Shown here in pieces: positions 7,117-8,793 of a DNA stretch of 8,793 nucleotides. Both the position numbers and the translations under genes were made by a program. The notes beneath the pieces are model-generated. The model worked only from the letters and a program-made list of their open reading frames with translations. It was not told where the DNA came from and did not search any database. Every line of letters begins with the position of its first letter. The first letter of the stretch is position 1. Origin of the DNA: Arcobacter sp. (GTDB lineage: Bacteria > Campylobacterota > Campylobacteria > Campylobacterales > Arcobacteraceae); the NCBI GenBank assembly GCA_016744485.1, contig JADGEG010000076.1:1-8793 (forward strand), given 5' to 3'.

Positions 7117-8274
7117 TTAAAAAACACTAATTATCTTATTTAATGCTTTTTCTAACTCTTCTTGTGGTAAAGCACAATTTAATCTAAAAAAGTTATTTCC
7201 TTCTTTCCCAAAACTTGTTCCATCATTTAAAGCAACTTTTGCATCATTTAAAAGTTTATGTTTATTTTCTTCATGTGTATTATTTAGTTTGTTAAAGTTT
7301 AGCCATAATAGATATGTGGCTTCTGGTTTGACAAATTCTATTTTTGAATTATGGTTTTTTAAAAAAGAATATGTAAAGTCAATATTATTTTGTAAGTATT
7401 TTTTTAATTCTTCTAACCAAGAAAGACCTTTTGTATAAGCTGCTTCATGTGCTACGAAACCAAATAAATTAACCGAATTAACTTCTCTTTTTATAGAAAC
7501 TTTATCAAAGGCTCTTTTCATACTTGCATTATGACAAATAGCATAAGCACAATTTAATCCAGCTATATTAAATGTCTTTCCAGCTGAGTTTAGTGTTAGA
7601 GTTATATCTGCAATTTCTTCTGACACAGAAGCTATGGCAGTGAATTTTTTAAATACTAAATCAGCATGAATTTCATCTGAGATTATTTTAATATTATGCT
7701 TAAGACAGATATTTCCTAAAGCCTCTAATTCTTCTTTATTCCATACTCTTCCTACTGGATTATGTGGTGAGCAAAGTACAAATATCTTTGTTTTTTTTGT
7801 AATTTTTTTCTCTAAATCTTCCAAGTCCATAGTGTAATAACCATTATTATTTTTTAATGGATTTGTTACTAATACTCTATTGTTATTTTTGATATGATTA
7901 AAAAGTGGATAATAAACTGGTGTTTGAAGTATAACTTCATCACCTATAGCACTAAATGCCTCAATAGCTGAACTATAAGCAGGGACAACTCCATTTACAA
8001 AACTTAGATATTCTTCTTTTATTGTATAATTATGCTTGTCTTTCATCCATGAAATAACAGAGTTTATAAGAGTTTTTGTAGGTCTAGTGTATCCAAAAAT
8101 TCCATGGTTAATTTTCTCATTCATAGCATCTATTATGCAAGAAGGTGTTTTAAAATCCATATCAGCTACCCATAAAGCTTGTAAGTTTTTGTAATCTCCA
8201 AAATAAGCATCTGTAAAATCATGCTTTAAACAAGAGGTATTAGCTCTATTAATTATTTCATCAAAATTATACAT
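7117..8274 (-). CDS. patB: MalY/PatB-family PLP-dependent C-S beta-lyase / aminotransferase
   Basis: Fold-type I pyridoxal-phosphate enzyme of the MalY/PatB branch. Characterised members cleave C-S bonds in cystathionine or cysteine conjugates to give a thiol, pyruvate and ammonia, and some act as aminotransferases. The 385-residue length is normal. The PLP lysine is K233 in NSAGKTFNIAGL. D200 in ISDEIHADL should pair with the pyridine nitrogen, N172 in SPHNPVGRVW is the usual cofactor contact, and R364 in FFRLNCA is the expected carboxylate-binding arginine. WVADMDF (35-41) is a hallmark of this branch and separates it from ordinary aspartate aminotransferases. The ATG at 8274 lies about 30 bp after an extended -10 box; only a weak AAAGAA precedes it. 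It appears to be a single-gene unit: 122 bp separate it from the gene before it and 232 bp from nuoA. Its substrate cannot be fixed from sequence, and the symbol is a family label. Confidence 0.88.
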   Translation of the reverse strand: MYNFDEIINRANTSCLKHDFTDAYFGDYKNLQALWVADMDFKTPSCIIDAMNEKINHGIFGYTRPTKTLINSVISWMKDKHNYTIKEEYLSFVNGVVPAYSSAIEAFSAIGDEVILQTPVYYPLFNHIKNNNRVLVTNPLKNNNGYYTMDLEDLEKKITKKTKIFVLCSPHNPVGRVWNKEELEALGNICLKHNIKIISDEIHADLVFKKFTAIASVSEEIADITLTLNSAGKTFNIAGLNCAYAICHNASMKRAFDKVSIKREVNSVNLFGFVAHEAAYTKGLSWLEELKKYLQNNIDFTYSFLKNHNSKIEFVKPEATYLLWLNFNKLNNTHEENKHKLLNDAKVALNDGTSFGKEGNNFFRLNCALPQEELEKALNKIISVF

Positions 8275-8303
8275 TTTTATTCTTTGTTTTAAATTTTTTC
8301 AAC

Positions 8304-8312
8304 ATTATAGCA
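8304..8312 (-). promoter_or_regulatory. Extended -10 promoter of patB
   Basis: The minus strand reads TGCTATAAT from 8312 to 8304, a perfect TATAAT with the TGn extension. It lies 29 bp before the patB start, implying a leader of roughly 20-25 bases. No consensus -35 hexamer is present; the place where it would fall (about 8327-8332) is covered by an inverted repeat, so repression or activation at that spot is plausible. Confidence 0.55.
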
Positions 8313-8327
8313 AATAAAATACAAAAT

Positions 8328-8343
8328 GAGTAATACAATACTC
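8328..8343. promoter_or_regulatory. Inverted repeat over the patB -35 region, possible operator
   Basis: The arms GAGTA (8328-8332) and TACTC (8339-8343) are exact reverse complements around a six-base centre, ATACAA. The repeat covers the expected -35 position of the patB promoter, which is where an operator would act. I cannot name a regulator. In AT-rich DNA five-base arms can occur by chance, but these include G and C positions. Confidence 0.3.
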
Positions 8344-8345
8344 TG

Positions 8346-8363
8346 TAAACTAAAGATAGTTTA
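8346..8363. repeat. 7-bp perfect inverted repeat between the phnA-like gene and patB
   Basis: TAAACTA (8346-8352) and TAGTTTA (8357-8363) are exact reverse complements around a four-base loop, AAGA. It starts two bases beyond the GAGTA/TACTC repeat. It could be a second operator half-site, an activator site upstream of the patB promoter, or a weak transcript-end hairpin for the preceding gene; no T-run follows it on the minus strand, so a terminator is the less likely reading. Confidence 0.35.
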
Positions 8364-8396
8364 TTGTAGTTTAAGTGTAAGTTTTATTGATAATAT

Positions 8397-8714
8397 TTAT
8401 ATTTTTTTCACAAATTCACATTTTATATATATAGAAGTACCATTTATCTTTCCTTCAATATGACCTTCAATATTAGACAACTTAATATTTTTTACAAGTG
8501 TACCTCTTTTTGCAAGAATATGAGAACCTTTAACATTTAGGTCTTTTAATATACTTATAGTATCACCTTTATTTAAAATATTTCCATTGGCATCCTTTTT
8601 ATTATCTTCTTTATTTTTTCCATTATCATTAGAAATAAGTTTATTTGCCCAAGTTTGAATATCATCTTCAAGATAAAACATATCTAATAAATCTTGGGCA
8701 TCTCTAAAAACCAC
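8397..8714 (-). CDS. PhnA-family C-terminal domain protein, N-terminally truncated (probable gene remnant)
   Basis: A 105-residue frame starting at GTG. Residues 40-105 match the PhnA C-terminal domain closely: KDANGN, KGDTISILKDLNVKG, AKRGT, VKNIKL, EGHIEGKINGT and the terminal EFVKK. Residues 5-24 (DAQDLLDMFYLEDD and following TWANK) match the stretch that precedes this domain in the long, roughly 190-residue members of the family. Those members start with a cysteine-rich zinc ribbon, and that whole N-terminal half is absent here. The same frame has a stop (TAG) six codons before the GTG, after T-A-L-E-V-V, which does not resemble the family. No Shine-Dalgarno precedes the GTG. A low-complexity N/K/D linker occupies 26-39. 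The likeliest reading is a gene that lost its 5' half; a short functional protein starting at GTG or at M12 is possible. The PhnA name is historical and its role is unknown; it does not imply phosphonate breakdown. Confidence 0.6.
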   Translation of the reverse strand: MVFRDAQDLLDMFYLEDDIQTWANKLISNDNGKNKEDNKKDANGNILNKGDTISILKDLNVKGSHILAKRGTLVKNIKLSNIEGHIEGKINGTSIYIKCEFVKKI

Positions 8715-8793
8715 TTCTAAAGCAGTCTAAATAATTTCCAACTTGTTTTTTTAAATTGTATCTGATTTTTAATATCAATTTTATTACAAATCT
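8715..8793 (-). other. Right-edge segment upstream of the PhnA-like frame, no recognisable gene
   Basis: Two minus-strand frames are open from the window edge: one stops at 8717 (ending WKLFRLL) and one at 8704 (ending YLDCFRSGF), the latter overlapping the GTG of the PhnA-like frame by 11 bp. Either could be the tail of an upstream gene, or both could be chance in AT-rich DNA. I recognise neither, and neither supplies the missing cysteine-rich half of the PhnA family. Confidence 0.3.

Noticed and set aside
8704..8793. Edge frames as the frameshifted N-terminal half of the PhnA-like protein.
   Set aside because: One frame ends WKLFRLL, faintly like a tryptophan-containing helix of long PhnA proteins, but the spacing to DAQDLL is wrong and the residues before it do not match the family.
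1..8793. A mobile element, CRISPR array, toxin-antitoxin pair or defence system.
   Set aside because: No repeat-spacer pattern, transposase, integrase, terminal repeats or small paired genes are visible; nearly all of the window is accounted for by conserved metabolic genes on one strand.

Overview
The window is strongly AT-rich, and every gene I can support lies on the minus strand. The citrate synthase and complex I proteins read like those of a low-GC member of the Campylobacterota. An Arcobacter-type organism is my best guess, made from recalled protein families and not from a search. The window is core respiratory metabolism with a small accessory flank. I see no CRISPR array, transposase, phage gene, defence system, tRNA or rRNA.

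Layout, in transcription order (high to low coordinates). At the right edge (8704-8793) two short frames run in from outside the window. Next, 8397-8714 encodes a PhnA-family C-terminal domain whose normal N-terminal zinc-ribbon half is missing. Then comes a 122-bp intergenic region with two inverted repeats and an extended -10 promoter, leading into a MalY/PatB-type PLP-dependent C-S lyase/aminotransferase (7117-8274). After a 232-bp AT-rich gap with a TATAAT promoter, the complex I operon begins: nuoA, nuoB, a fused nuoCD, nuoE, nuoF, then citrate synthase gltA, then nuoG, which runs off the left edge after 442 codons. The window ends before any nuoH or later subunits.

How they work together. 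NuoE, NuoF and NuoG form the electron-input arm (FMN, N3, N1a, N1b, N4, N5 and probably N7). NuoB and NuoCD form the connecting arm with cluster N2 and the quinone site. NuoA belongs to the membrane arm. nuoA to nuoF are packed with 1-10 bp overlaps, which suggests translational coupling. gltA and nuoG have small gaps and clear Shine-Dalgarno sequences of their own. Citrate synthase, the entry enzyme of the TCA cycle, would therefore be made together with the complex that consumes the reducing power the cycle produces.

The observation most worth following is in NuoF. The FMN-site and N3-cluster motifs are intact, but three residues that normally surround the NADH adenine and ribose are changed: the positions of E. 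coli F67, E183 and F203 are A58, K173 and K193 here. The E183 position is known to control discrimination between NADH and NADPH. Complex I in this organism may therefore use NADPH or a protein electron donor instead of NADH. Other points of interest are gltA inside the nuo operon, the NuoCD fusion in an apparent Campylobacterota genome, the truncated PhnA-family gene and the operator-like repeats before patB.
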